This document shows, in pieces, positions 45,948-57,300 of a stretch of 64,000 nt of DNA; positions within the stretch are counted from its first letter, which is position 1, and each line of letters starts with the position of its first letter. The notes beneath the pieces were generated by a model. It made no database searches. It was not told where the DNA came from and saw only the letters and a program-made list of their open reading frames with translations. The stretch is from JACRLV01 sp045863555. GTDB lineage: Bacteria > Planctomycetota > Phycisphaerae > UBA1845 > Fen-1342. The stretch lies in contig BTUU01000024.1 of assembly GCA_045863555.1 (NCBI GenBank), forward strand, positions 5,543 to 69,542. Reading direction: 5' to 3'. Position numbers and translations under genes: made by a program.

Positions 45948-46217
45948 TCACTTCTCCGAATCCGGCTGCGACGACTGGGATTCGACCTTCACGGCCTGGA
46001 GGTGCTCGCGGTCGATCGTGACCTTCAGCGACTGGAGATACTCGCGCAGGACGGCGCGGGCCGTCGCCGCGGCGAACTGCCCGACGAGCGCCGCAGACAC
46101 CATGATGAGCAGCGCGCGGCTGAGAATCGTGAAGGGCGAATTTCCCGCGTGAATGCCGGCGAAGATCGCCATCGCAAACGCGAGCAGTCCGACTTGCGAG
46201 CCCAATGTGCCGATCAT
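45948..46217 (-). CDS. Small membrane protein next to fliA
   Basis: 89 residues; ATG 46217 with GAGG about seven bases upstream. Two membrane helices (about 5-24, GLLAFAMAIFAGIHAG, and 30-55, LSRALLIMVSAALVGQFAAA) are followed by a cytosolic tail REYLQSLKVTIDREHLQAVK. It ends 40 bases before fliA on the same strand. No family is recognised. Position suggests a membrane partner of the sigma factor's regulon, but that is inference. Confidence 0.6.
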   Translation of the reverse strand: MIGTLGSQVGLLAFAMAIFAGIHAGNSPFTILSRALLIMVSAALVGQFAAATARAVLREYLQSLKVTIDREHLQAVKVESQSSQPDSEK

Positions 46218-46348
46218 TCGCCAACCTCAGCGATTCCTATCGGCGGCGCAGGCGGCGATCTTGTCCGGCGGCGGGCATTGGATCGAAAACGCGCGGCAGC
46301 GCATCAAGTGCGCGGCGTGGACGCTCGTCCGGCAACGGGCTGGAAGGA

Positions 46349-47233
46349 TTACGGAGAAGCTGAAACGCCGGACGCGGGCAGATCGGCCGGGATCCTGGAA
46401 AGATCGCGCCGGCGGGCCTCGTACCCGATAATCAGCGGCGCCAGATATCGGCGGGCGAACGCCTTCGACGCCCAGCCGACGTGCGTACCGCTGGCGCCGG
46501 CCTCGCGCATCTCGCGATCCCAGCCGACCTGGCGCAGACGGTCGCGGTAGAGCCGCTGGCCGTCGGTCGTCAGCGACTCGGGCTGGGTGAATCCGACGGC
46601 GCCGGCGGACGAGCCGTGCTCGCGGTCGGTCGTTCCAAAGACGGTCGTACCGACCATGAGGAGTCCGATATCCCACTTCGAATAGAAATTCGCAAGGCCG
46701 AACCGGGCCCGGCGAAGAGCGGTCGTAAGGTCGTACTCGGGCGAGAGCGCCGGTGCGAGGAGGATGGCGGAGTCAATCTGGCGGCCGGGCGGGAGGGCTT
46801 CGAGCACGAGCACCGCCATCGCTGCACCTCCGGAATGGCCGATGAGGTGCACGGGCCGGCCGGGATAGCGGGCGCGGTAGGTGAGGATGCGGCCGGCGAT
46901 TCTGACGGCTTCCTGGCGATTGCGTTCGATGTCGATCAGGTTGAGGACGTTTGCACCGGGAATCTTGTATGTCCAGTCGTAGATCTCGATCGCGCCTCGG
47001 ACGCCGCCCTCGTCGAGGCCGACGGCGATGTTTCGATTGAGAATGCTCCGGCCCTCGATCCCCGGGAGGACGTAGACCAGGCCGCGTTCATAGCGCTCGG
47101 CGGCGCGGAAGCGCGCCGGGAGCGCGCAGCCGGAGAGCAGAGTCGCGATCGCCGCGACGGCGAGCAAGGCAGCGCTCCGACCGAGCCCGCGTGCACGCAA
47201 CGGCGGGATGGATACACCGCGAACCGTCACCAT
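46349..47233 (-). CDS. Lipoprotein alpha/beta hydrolase
   Basis: 294 residues; ATG 47233 lies inside the last codons of mreD (seven-base overlap). A lipoprotein signal is seen with lipobox LLSGC (Cys36). The hydrolase core has the nucleophile elbow HLIGHSGGAAM (Ser134) after the strand VYVLPGIEGRSI. An acid residue and the His in GTHVGWASKAF near the end may complete the triad. It should act on the periplasmic face as an esterase, lipase or peptidase; substrate unknown. It is translationally coupled to mreD and the secretin operon. Confidence 0.8.
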   Translation of the reverse strand: MVTVRGVSIPPLRARGLGRSAALLAVAAIATLLSGCALPARFRAAERYERGLVYVLPGIEGRSILNRNIAVGLDEGGVRGAIEIYDWTYKIPGANVLNLIDIERNRQEAVRIAGRILTYRARYPGRPVHLIGHSGGAAMAVLVLEALPPGRQIDSAILLAPALSPEYDLTTALRRARFGLANFYSKWDIGLLMVGTTVFGTTDREHGSSAGAVGFTQPESLTTDGQRLYRDRLRQVGWDREMREAGASGTHVGWASKAFARRYLAPLIIGYEARRRDLSRIPADLPASGVSASP

Positions 47234-47721
47234 TTTCCGGCCCTTCCCAGCCGCCGGCGATGGAGGACCATGACCGGAAAGACCGCGAAGATCAGGGCGA
47301 CGACGGAGGCGATCGACGCCGTGAGCAGCGTGCGGGCAAGTCCGGCCCAGACGGAATACCCCCCCTCCCGGGCGCCGAACGCGAGGATGTCGTATAGGAA
47401 TTGGCCGGGCCAGGCGGCGAGGACGGCGATGATGAAGCGCGCCGGTCCCGCGGCGGAAACGCCGGATTCCCGGAGCCACGTGAGAATCACGCCGGTGAGG
47501 CCGAATGCAAGGGAATTGACGCCGATGAGGTGCGGCTCGCCCGTGAGGTCCAGCATCAGCCCGCAGAGCCAGGCGGCAATGCGGGCATCGTCGGTCGGGG
47601 CATTCAGACCGCAGACGATCGCGAGCGCGAGCAGAAGCGGCAGGTACTCCGGCCGTATCGGCAGGAGGGCCTGAAGCAGGTACGCCGCGAAGAGAATGGC
47701 GAGAAAGGTACCCCAGCGCAT
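47227..47721 (-). CDS. mreD: MreD-like rod-shape membrane protein
   Basis: 164 residues with five or six membrane helices. MRWGTFLAILFAAYLLQALL, the conserved GLMLDLTGEPHLIGVNSLAF and the helix-rich C-terminus fit MreD. MreD normally links MreC and the elongasome in cell-wall elongation. mreB and mreC are not adjacent here. Instead the gene starts in an ATGA overlap with the lipoprotein gene of the secretin operon. The call rests on topology, length and the LxGxNSLAF loop, so a different polytopic protein cannot be excluded. Confidence 0.7.
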   Translation of the reverse strand: MRWGTFLAILFAAYLLQALLPIRPEYLPLLLALAIVCGLNAPTDDARIAAWLCGLMLDLTGEPHLIGVNSLAFGLTGVILTWLRESGVSAAGPARFIIAVLAAWPGQFLYDILAFGAREGGYSVWAGLARTLLTASIASVVALIFAVFPVMVLHRRRLGRAGKW

Positions 47722-48356
47722 CAGTTGAGCCTGATTCGGGTGGTCTGGGTAGACGGCGCTGCGCGCGGGGCCGGGGCCGGCGCGGGCGCGGACGAGGGGA
47801 CCTCGAGCAGCTTGGTACCGCTCATGATGAGGCGCTTGTCGCGGACGCGCTCGTAGCCGACTTCCACGTCGATGCGCCTGCCCTGGAGATTGAGTTCGTC
47901 GGGCCAGCGCATGAGGAACCAGTAGGCGAGCCCGGTTCGGGTGCGCCGGGTGATCCGCCAGCCCATCGCTTCGTTTCGATCCATCTCCCAGACGTGCAGC
48001 AGCTTGCGCTGGACGACGCCGTCGAAATTGGGCTCGTAGCCATAGAGCCAGATGAAAATCCGCCCGGGTACGAAGGCGCCCTTGTTGGATTCGGAGGCGA
48101 CGAAGCGTGTCGACACGCGGAATCCGACCACGCGGCCGCCTTCGCGGAGCCAGGGTTCATTCGCCCAGAAATTCACGACCTCGTAGATGTCGTCGCGCTC
48201 TTCGATTCGCGTGGGGTCGACGGCGGCCGCCTGCTGCTGCTCGCTGACGCCGCCGGCGCCGGTGCTTACACAGCCGGACAGATTCGTCATCGCGAGCAGC
48301 GAAGCAACCATCCCCCCGAACAGGCGAGCGATCCGCGCCGCCCGTTTACTTTCCAT
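47721..48356 (-). CDS. Lipoprotein overlapping the secretin gene; pilotin-like candidate
   Basis: 211 residues; ATG 48356 is read inside the last codons of the giant secretin gene (11-base overlap). The signal peptide ARLFGGMVASLLAMTNLSGC has lipobox NLSGC. The mature domain (YEVVNFWANEPWLREGGRVV, IFIWLYGYEPNFDGVVQRKL, LLHVWEMDRNEAMGWRITRR) is a compact mixed fold I do not recognise, followed by a Pro/Ala linker. The tight coupling to a secretin suggests an outer-membrane lipoprotein that helps it assemble, as pilotins do, but no pilotin family signature is visible. Confidence 0.7.
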   Translation of the reverse strand: MESKRAARIARLFGGMVASLLAMTNLSGCVSTGAGGVSEQQQAAAVDPTRIEERDDIYEVVNFWANEPWLREGGRVVGFRVSTRFVASESNKGAFVPGRIFIWLYGYEPNFDGVVQRKLLHVWEMDRNEAMGWRITRRTRTGLAYWFLMRWPDELNLQGRRIDVEVGYERVRDKRLIMSGTKLLEVPSSAPAPAPAPRAAPSTQTTRIRLN

Positions 48357-51300
48357 TCTTGCGCTCCTTCGCCCATGTGATCGGGATGTCGTAGCTGGCC
48401 GGCTCCGCCCGGCGTGGCTCCGCGGGAGGCGTCTGACGCACGGGGCCGTAGATGTCGCGGTCGTCGCCGCCGCGATCCGGCGGCGCCGCTTCCGGCGTCG
48501 TGCCCTCCGCGCCCTCGGGCCGCGGGGCGCGCTGGAGGCCGTCCATGAGCGGGTTCTCAAGCACCTCGGAAGGAATCGCACCCGTGCGGTCGCGCTCCGT
48601 GATCGACAGGTTTCGGTAGTCGTCGACGGTGCGGATGACCTTGGGCGTCAGGATCACGAGCAGTTCCGTGTGATCGTTGCGCTTCACGTCGTTGCGGAAG
48701 ACCGCGCCGACGATCGGGAGGTCGCCCAGAAGCGGGACCTTCTGCTCGGTGACCTGGTCGCGGGTCGTGATGAGGCCGCCGAGGACGACGGTTTCATTGT
48801 CCTTGACGGTCACGGAGGTGTCCGCGGTGCGCTTCAGGAAGGTCGGCTGCGTCACACCGGCTGCGATCTGCGAGGAGCCGGCGATGTCGGACACTTCCTG
48901 GACGATCTGCATCCGCACGAAGCCGTCCGGATTGATCTGCGGCGTGACTTCGAGCTTGATGCCGACCTCCTCGCGGCTGACGGTGGTCTGAGTCTGGCCG
49001 GCGACGGTCGTGGTGCCGTTGACGACGGGAATCGAATTAGTGATCTCGATTCGTGCCGTCTCATTGTCGAGCGCCATGATCTGCGGCCGGCTGAGGACGT
49101 TCAGCGTGCCCTCGGACTGGAGGGTGCGGATGAGGAAGTTGAAATCGCGGCCGGTGATCGTGAAGGTGAAGCCGCCCAGGTCTCCGACGGCCGCGCCGAT
49201 GTCGGTGCCGCCTACGAAGTCGAACGACGTCGTGTCATTCACTCCCGCCCGGGTGAACTGGAGGTCCTGGAAGGCGAACTCGATGCCCAGCTCGAGCGAG
49301 TTGTTCATCGTGACTTCGACGATGAGGACCTGAATCATGACCTGCGGCGGCGCCTGGTCGAGCTGGCGGACGAGATCGAGGATCTCGCTCTGCCGGCGCG
49401 GATCGTAGGCGAGGATGATGCGGTTGGTTTCTTCGCTGCTGATGGCGATGATGTCGCGCGACTGCTTCTTGCTCGCGGAGATCGATTCACCGAGGTCCTG
49501 GAGGCGCTGCTTGTCACGATCGCTGTAGCTGGTGATCGCGGCTTCGATGTCCACCGCCTTGTTGTTGCGCGGGTGGTAGACGAGCGTGGCCACGTCCTGC
49601 ACGTCGCGGGCGTCGAGATCGAGCACGAGCTTCTCGACGAGGTCGAGGTAGCCGGGCGTGCCCGCGGCGATGACCGAGTTCGTGCGGGTATCGGTCGTGA
49701 ACGAAATCTGCTGGCGGCCGCCGGAGGCCGCGCCTTCGAGGGTCAGCTCGCGCTCCTCGCCGGTCGTGGACTGCGACCGCGTGCCGCCGCTGGTTCCGGT
49801 CGTGGCCGGGAAGAGCTTCTCCAGCGCGGTGACCATCTCCTCGGCGTCCGAGTTCCGCAGCGGGAAGGTGCGGATGCGGAGCGAATCGGGCGGGAGATCA
49901 AGGGCCTTCACGAGGTATTCGATCATCCCCATGCTTTCGGGCGGCGCAGTGACGATGAGCGAATTCGTGCGGGTGTCGTCGGTGACCTGGACCTCGGAAC
50001 GCATGGCTTCGAGGGTCTCGATGGAGCCGTTTTCCAGGGCGCGGTGGGCGATGAGCATCACCGCGGCCTTGGCGTCGCTCGACGAACCTCCTCCTCCTCC
50101 GCCGGTCGACCCGACCGAGCCGCCGCGGCCTTCGAGGATGTTGCGGAGGATGTCGCCAGTGTCCTGGGCGTCGGCCTGTTCGAGCTTGAAGATCCGGACG
50201 GCGTCGCTGCCCTTGGCCTTGGTGTCGTCGAGCCTTTCGAGCAGCGCGGCCACGTCGTGGACCATCTGCGGCGGGCCCGCGAGAACGACGGAATTCGTCG
50301 TCGGTTCGGCGAAAACCGTGATGTCGGCGTTTGCGGACGCCCCGCCGCCGGAACCGGAGACCTTGGTCAGGTCCGTCGCGGCCTTGGCCATGTCCTCGGC
50401 CTTTCCGAGCCGGAGCGGGACGATCCGCGTGACGCGGCCGGTCGTGTCGGCGGGCTTGTCGAGCATGTCGATCCAGCGATCGAGCATGAGCATGTCTTCT
50501 TTGGACGCCGCGATAAGCAGCGAGTTCGAGAAGGGTTCGGCGGTGATCTGAATCGGCGACCCCTGCGAGGAACTGCCGCCCGAACCGCCCCCCCCGCCGC
50601 CGGTGGTCGTGCGGATCTTGTCGACCATTTCCTGGAGCGCGCCGGCGATGTTCGTGGCGCTCGCGAGGAGCACGCGGCGGACCTTGAAGTCGGTCGTCGC
50701 GGTCTTCGGGCTGTCGAGGCGGGTGATGAACTCCTCGGCTTCGCTCAAATAGGCCTTGGTGCCGACGAGCATGAGCGAATTGCTGCGCGAATCGGCGAGG
50801 ACGCTCAGGGAGTCGTTCTGGCCGCCTTCGTTCGCGGTGCCGCGGGCCTCCTTCTTGGCGTCGAAGGCGCTCTGGAGCAGGTTCGCGAGCTTCACCGCGT
50901 CGGCGTATTCGAGGTTGCGGAAGATCGTCGCGACGGGCGAGGACCCGGGCAGGTCATCGAGCTGAATCGAGAGCGTCTCGATCATCTTCCAGGTTTCGCT
51001 GGTCGCGAGGACGATCAGTGAATTCGTCCGCGAGTCGACCATGAGCACGGCGTCGTCGCGCGCGGCGTTGTCCTTGCCGCCCATCGCTTCGAGGCGCTTA
51101 TCGAGCATCTCCCGCAGGCGCGTCTGCATGCCGGCGGCGTCGGTGTTCTTGAACGTATACAGATGCATGTCCATGCCCATCGACTCGGGCGAGCGGTCGA
51201 TCTCGTTGATCAGGCCCGCGGCGAGGAGCACGGAGGGCTTGCGGCCGATGACGAAGATCGTGTTGCTGCGCGGGTCGGCGGAGATGTGGACATTGAAGGG

Positions 51301-54300
51301 CAGCCCTTCGCCGGTCGTGTTGAGCGGCGTGGGGGGCATCTCGCCTTCCTTGAAGTCCTTGCCGGTGCCCTGGCTCGGGCGCTTCAGCGAAACCTTCGAC
51401 TCGTCGAAGATCTTCTGGAGCGTCTCGGCGACCTTTTCGGCCGTGCTGAACTTGAGGGCGAAAGCCTTGACGTCGATGTCGACGCCTTCGGGAAGCTGAT
51501 CGAAGCTGGCGACGATCTGCTGGAGCGCGGCGTTGTTCTTCTTCGTGGAGAAGATGATCAGCGCGTTTTTGCCGGTGTCGGCGATGATGCGGATCGGCTT
51601 GTCGAGATCCAGCGGGGGAAGCGGCTTGCCGTCCGGGCCGGTGAGGGTGAGCTTGCGGATGAGGCTGGCTCCGCTGCCCGTTGCGCCGGCGGCGCGGCCG
51701 CCGCCCTGCGCGCCTCCGCCGGTGGTGGAAGCGGCTGAGCGATCGACTTCGATGAGCGCCGAGAGGACCTTTTCGAGGTCTTCGGCGCGGGCGTTCTTCA
51801 GATCGACGACGAACGCTTCGGCGGCGGTGAAGCCCCCCTCGGCGTCGGGGATCTCGACGTCCATGGACTTGATGAGGCGTTCGAGCTCCTTCACTTCGGC
51901 CGGCGTGCCGATGAGCATGAGCCCGTTCACGCGAGGGACGGCCTGGACGGCGGCCTGGTCGGTCGTGGCTTCGCCGCGGACGCGGTTGAGCTGCTCGACG
52001 ACAGGTTTGAGGAGGTTCGCGGCCTCGTCGGCACGGATGTTGCTCAGCGTGACGAGCTTGGGCTCGCTGGCGTCGGTCGCGGTGTCGAGTTGCGCGACCA
52101 GTTCCTTGATGAGATCGACGTTTTCTTCGGAGCCGGAGACGATCAGCGAGTTGCTGCGGGCTTCGGCGATGATCGTGTAACGCTCATTGCGATCGGCGCT
52201 GCCGCCCCGCTGCTCGACGATGGCGCGCATCACCTGGTCAAGGTTCTGCTGGATCGCAGCGGCCTTGGCGAATTCGAGCGGGACGACTTCGATCACCGGT
52301 GCGGGCGTCGAGCCCTCTACGAGTTCGAGCATCTGGAGGATGAACGAGACGTCGTTCTTGTCGCCGGTGATGACGATGGTCTTGCTGTCGAGCGGGGTGG
52401 CGAGGACTTCGCCGCGGAGCTGGCCATTGATATTCGGCAGCGAGCGCAGCGCCGAGGGGACGGTCGTCGCGGTCACGGGCGGCGCCTGGGTGGACTTTTC
52501 CGCCGCCTGTGCGTCGGCCTTTTCCTGCGCGTCGCGGACGGCCTTCAGCAGGTCGACTTCGCGGTTCACCGGCTGGGTGGAATCGCGCGTGACGGGCTGT
52601 GCATCGGAGGCGGCCGGGGCGGCGGCGCGACGACGCGCGCCGCGGGTGGTCGGCGGATCGTTTTTCGGATCCTGACCGTCCTGCGACGAGACTTCCGCGG
52701 TTTTTTCGTCCGCGGGAGAGTCGACGACCTGCCAGAACATGATCGAGGGCGTGTTCAGCAGCGTCGCAAGGACGGGCTCGCCGAAGATGAACGAGTCGCC
52801 GATCTTCGCGTCGATCTTCTGAATCGGCTGGACGTTGAAGACGCCCTCCGTCGACGGCGGAGCCCCCCCGCCGCCGCGAGGCTGCTGCGGGCGGACGCCG
52901 CGGGTGCCGCCGCCCTGGTTACCGCCCCGGTTGAAGCCGGGGTTTGTCCCGCCGCCGCGATTTCCGCCGCCGGGGACGTTGAAATTCCCGCCGCCGCCGC
53001 GGTTTACCCCGCCGGGAGTCATGCCGCCAGTATTGCCGCCGCGTGCACCCGTCGGACGGACGGTGGCACGCGAACCGCGATTCTGGAGGTCGTTGATGAT
53101 CGACTGGGCGTCGGTCGCCGTCATGTTGTTGAGTTTCAACACGACGGTCTCGGGGGCCGTCGGACGGATTTCCTTGAGCTGATCAACAACGGTGCGGACG
53201 AGGCCGGTCATTGACGGCTCGCCGTAGACCATAAGCACCTGGCTCGAGTCGTTGGCCTGGACGGAGACGACCCGCGGCTGGCGATTCTGCTTCTGGGCGA
53301 GCCGCTGCTCGCCGTCATTGACGAGCCGCTCGACTGTCTGTGCGAGCGTGAAGACATCCTGATCGTACGGGACGGGGATCAGCTCGATCGGTGATTCAAT
53401 CGTGGATTTGTCGTCGAACTGGGCAACAAGCGACTTGACCTGATCGATCTGCGCGGTGGAGCCGTGCACGATGATCGTCTTCGCGCTGTCATTGGGGACG
53501 ATGACCGGTGCGGCTGCTCCGGCGCCGGCCCGCTGGCCGCCGCGGCCAGCGCCGGCCTGAGCGGACGAGTTGTCGATGAACTGTTGGATAAACGACACGA
53601 TCTGCGACGCGTCGGCGTTCTTCACCTGGATGGTCGCGATCTGGCGCGTGAGCTGATTCGACATCGGCTCGATGACCATCGCGTTGACGGTCTCGATATC
53701 CGCCTTGCGGCCGATGACAAAGACCGCGTTGCGATCGGCATCCGCGATGGCGGTGACGTCGACGACGCGGCCGCCGGCGATGGAGACGCCGCCGGTAAGA
53801 CCGGCGAGAGGATTCGCACCCCGGCCGCCTCCGCCGCCCCGCCGCGCGCCGCCGGCCGCCGCGGCATCGCCACCGCCGGCCGCGTAGGCATTGACTGCGT
53901 CCGCTACGACCGTGGCGTCCGCATCCGACAGGACGAACACGCGGAATTCCTTGCGCTGCTCGGCCGGCATCTCCGCATCGGCGGCCTTCAGAATCTGGCC
54001 GACAAATTCGAAGACCTGCTCCGAGCCGACGACCATGATGCTGTTCGTGCGCTCGTCGGCGATGGCCGTGAACGCGTCGAAGTCCATGTCGCCGCCGCTG
54101 CCGGCTGTCCGGGCGACAGTCAGGTACTCCATCATCGCGCCCTTGACCGAATCGACGAGGGCCTGGGCCTTCGCGTAGCGAATCGGGAACGTGCGGAACT
54201 GGAGGCCGGCGTCGGACTTGTCGAGCGCGAGGACGAGGTCGCTCATCTGCTCGAAGATGGCGTCCGGAGCGCGGACGTAGAGGGCCTTCGAGTTCTTGTC

Positions 54301-57300
54301 GCCGATGACGACGATCTTGCCCGCCATCTGCGCCGCCGCGGACGCCCCGCCGCGTGCGCCGCCCCGGCCGGCCGCGCCGCCAGGGGAGGTGGCCGCACTG
54401 CCGCCGACACCGCCGAAGACGAAGAGCAGCTTGTCAGCGAGCTTTTCGGGGTTCGCGTTCGTCACGGGGATTTCGCGGATGTCGCGCTGGTAGAGCTTGT
54501 CGAGCTCCTCGACCTTTTCGAAGATCTTGTCGCGCATGTCCTTCGAGGCGAAGACGACGATCGTATTCGAGGTCGTCTCGGCGGTGATGCGGACTTCGGT
54601 CGAGCTCGTGGTCATGCCGCCCCGGCCGCCGCCGGCCCGCCCGGCGCCGCGAGCGCCGCCGCCGCTTGAACCGGCGAAGAGATCCTGCACGACGCGGGCG
54701 ATTTCGTTGGCGTCGCCGTACTTGAGGACGTAGGTCTCGGCCTCGGCGAAGTTGCCCTGGATATCGAGCAGTTCGATCTGCTTGAGGACGGTCTCCACGT
54801 CCTTCTGCTGGGCGGTGAAGATGAGCGTGTTGCTGCGCGTGTCGCCATTGATCGTCACCGGGCCCATGTCGGCCGGGGAGACGCCGGTTGACCGCCGGCC
54901 CGCACCGCCGCGACCGCCGCCGCCGCCGCCCGTGGTCGCGTCGAAGACTTCCTGGAGCAGCGGGACGATCTCCTCGACCTTGGCGGTCGAGAGCTTGACG
55001 TGCTTGACGACGACGACATCGCGGCCTTCGAGGTCCTCCATCTTGTTGATGACGTTCTCGATCATCTCCATGACCTTCTGCGGTGCGGAGATGAGGAGCG
55101 AGTTGGTCATGGCGTTGGGGACGATCTGGACGGACTCGATCTTGACACCTTCCGCGCCCTCGATCCCGCCGAACGTGATCATCTGCGACTGCATGAGATC
55201 CATGAACGGGTTGTTACCCATTCCGCCCATGCCGCGGCCGCCAAAGCCGCCGAAACCGCCTGGGAAGAATCCCATGCCGCCACCGCGGTTTCCGGCGCTC
55301 TGGTTGCGGGACTGGGTGATTCCGAAGGCTTCCTTGATGTTGTTGGCGACCTCGGTGGCATCGAGGCTCTTGAGCTGGATGACCTTCATGTCGACATTTG
55401 CCGGCGGAATGTCCATTTCGCGCAGCAATTGGCGGATTTCGGGCAGGTCGGATTCGTCGCACTTCACGATCAGGTAGTTGTGGCTGATGTCCGTGGCGAT
55501 GCGGAGCCGGTCACCGCCGCGCTGCTGCCGCGACGTACCGCCGGTAGTCGAGCCCCCCCGGCCGCTCTGAGGTCCCATGAGGCCGCCGGTCATGCGGTTG
55601 AGGGAATCCATAAGGCCCCCGCCCCCCCCGCCGCCACGACCGCCGCGGCCGCCGCGATCGTCGCCGCCGCCCTGCTGATTGCGCTGGGCCTGCTGCATCT
55701 GCTGCTGCATCTGCATTTGCTGCTGCATCATCTGCTGCTGGAGGCGGAGCTGGCCGGCCGCACCCTGAAACTGGGCGGACTCGTTGAACATGAGTTCGAG
55801 GATGCGCGCAGCGGCTGTGACGTCGCCGAAGCGGAAGCGGAAGATGCGGACGACTTCACCGGCTGTGAGGTCCTCCTCGAGGAGTGCGATGGCATCTTGT
55901 ATCTCGTCAACGCGATTCTTGTCGCCTGAAACGAGGATGCGGCCGTCTCCCACGTCGGTGATCGTCGCGCGCCGGCCCTCGGGCTGCGTCGCAGCCGCGG
56001 TGGCGGGCGCAGATGATGCGTGGGCGGCGGCATCGTTCAGCTGCGGCGGAGTCTCGCCTCGATCAGTTGCCTGCGAGCGGATGATTTCGCGCGCGACGCG
56101 CGACTGCCAGTCGTCGGCGTCCTGGTGGTAGTGATCGCCGGCCGCCCCCGTCGGAACGACGCGTGCGCCGTCACCGCGCTGCGGGACGTTGGAACCGGGG
56201 CGCGAGGAGCGATCGTTGACGCCGCGCGGCTGTGGGCCGTCCTCGGGCCAGAGTTCCTCGACGAGCGACTTGTATTCGGCGGCCTGGCCTTCCGACATCG
56301 ACTTGATGTCGATCCCAGGAATACGCGCCTGAAGGAGCGGAAGGTACTTCGCTGCGCCGCCCTTGGGCTTCAGGATGAGCGTCGTAACCTCGATCTTGTA
56401 ACGGGACTCGTACTGCCGGATCAGCTTTTCGATCTTAGGGAATTCGCTTGGCCGGCAGCGGACCTTGATGTACTCACCGTCCCAGTCGGCATCGAGTTCC
56501 GGTCCACCGTCCAGCGGGAAGTGCTCTTCGACATCCCAGACGATGTCGTTTGCATCGCCGCGGGTGATGTCGACGAAGTAAAGCTCTCGAGCGTTATCCT
56601 CGGACGACTGGTCCGGCGCGACGTCGAGAAGATTCACGAACTCCTCGATCTGCCGCATCTTGCGCCGGTTGGCGGTGACGATCATGCGATCGTAGAACTC
56701 GTCGTCGGTGATGGTCACCGCGTCCTGCCCCGCACCCTCCGGGAACATCTCCCGGAGCGTGTCGGCGACGGTGAGAACGCTCGTATTGCGGATCTTGAAG
56801 ATCTTCAGCTCGGGCGTGGTCCTGCTCAGGGCTTCGACCTCGCTGATCCGCTTTTCCGCCTCGGCCACCTCGCGCGGCATGCCGCTGAGGATGATGGTGT
56901 TGGAGGTCGCGTCGGGAACGATCGAAACGGCGGCCGGCTTGCCGGCGACCTGCATGCTGGCCGAGACGGCCTGGGCGAGCGTCTGGGCCTGGGCCTCGTT
57001 GAGCTGAATGACGCGCGTGATCTGACCGGTATCGACGTCGGTATCAATGGTCTTGATCAGCGACGCCGCGAGGTCCTGGTACAGGTCGGGCGCGAGGACG
57101 AAGAGCCGGTTGGTGGACGGTTCCGCCATGACCCGCAGCGGCAGTTTTTCACTGCGCACGCCGCCTTCGATCGTGAGGGATTTCGTCTTCAGCATCGTTT
57201 CGATGTTCTGCGCGATCGCGTCCGCCTTGGCGAATTTGAGCGCGTAGGGCTTCATCTCCGCCTCGTCGAATTCCTTGCTGTCGATCGTGTTGACGAGGTT

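Noticed and set aside
53000..53100. Possible frameshift or gene split inside the giant secretin
   Set aside because: I followed the N-domain units across the Gly-rich region and the motifs continue in the same frame on both sides.
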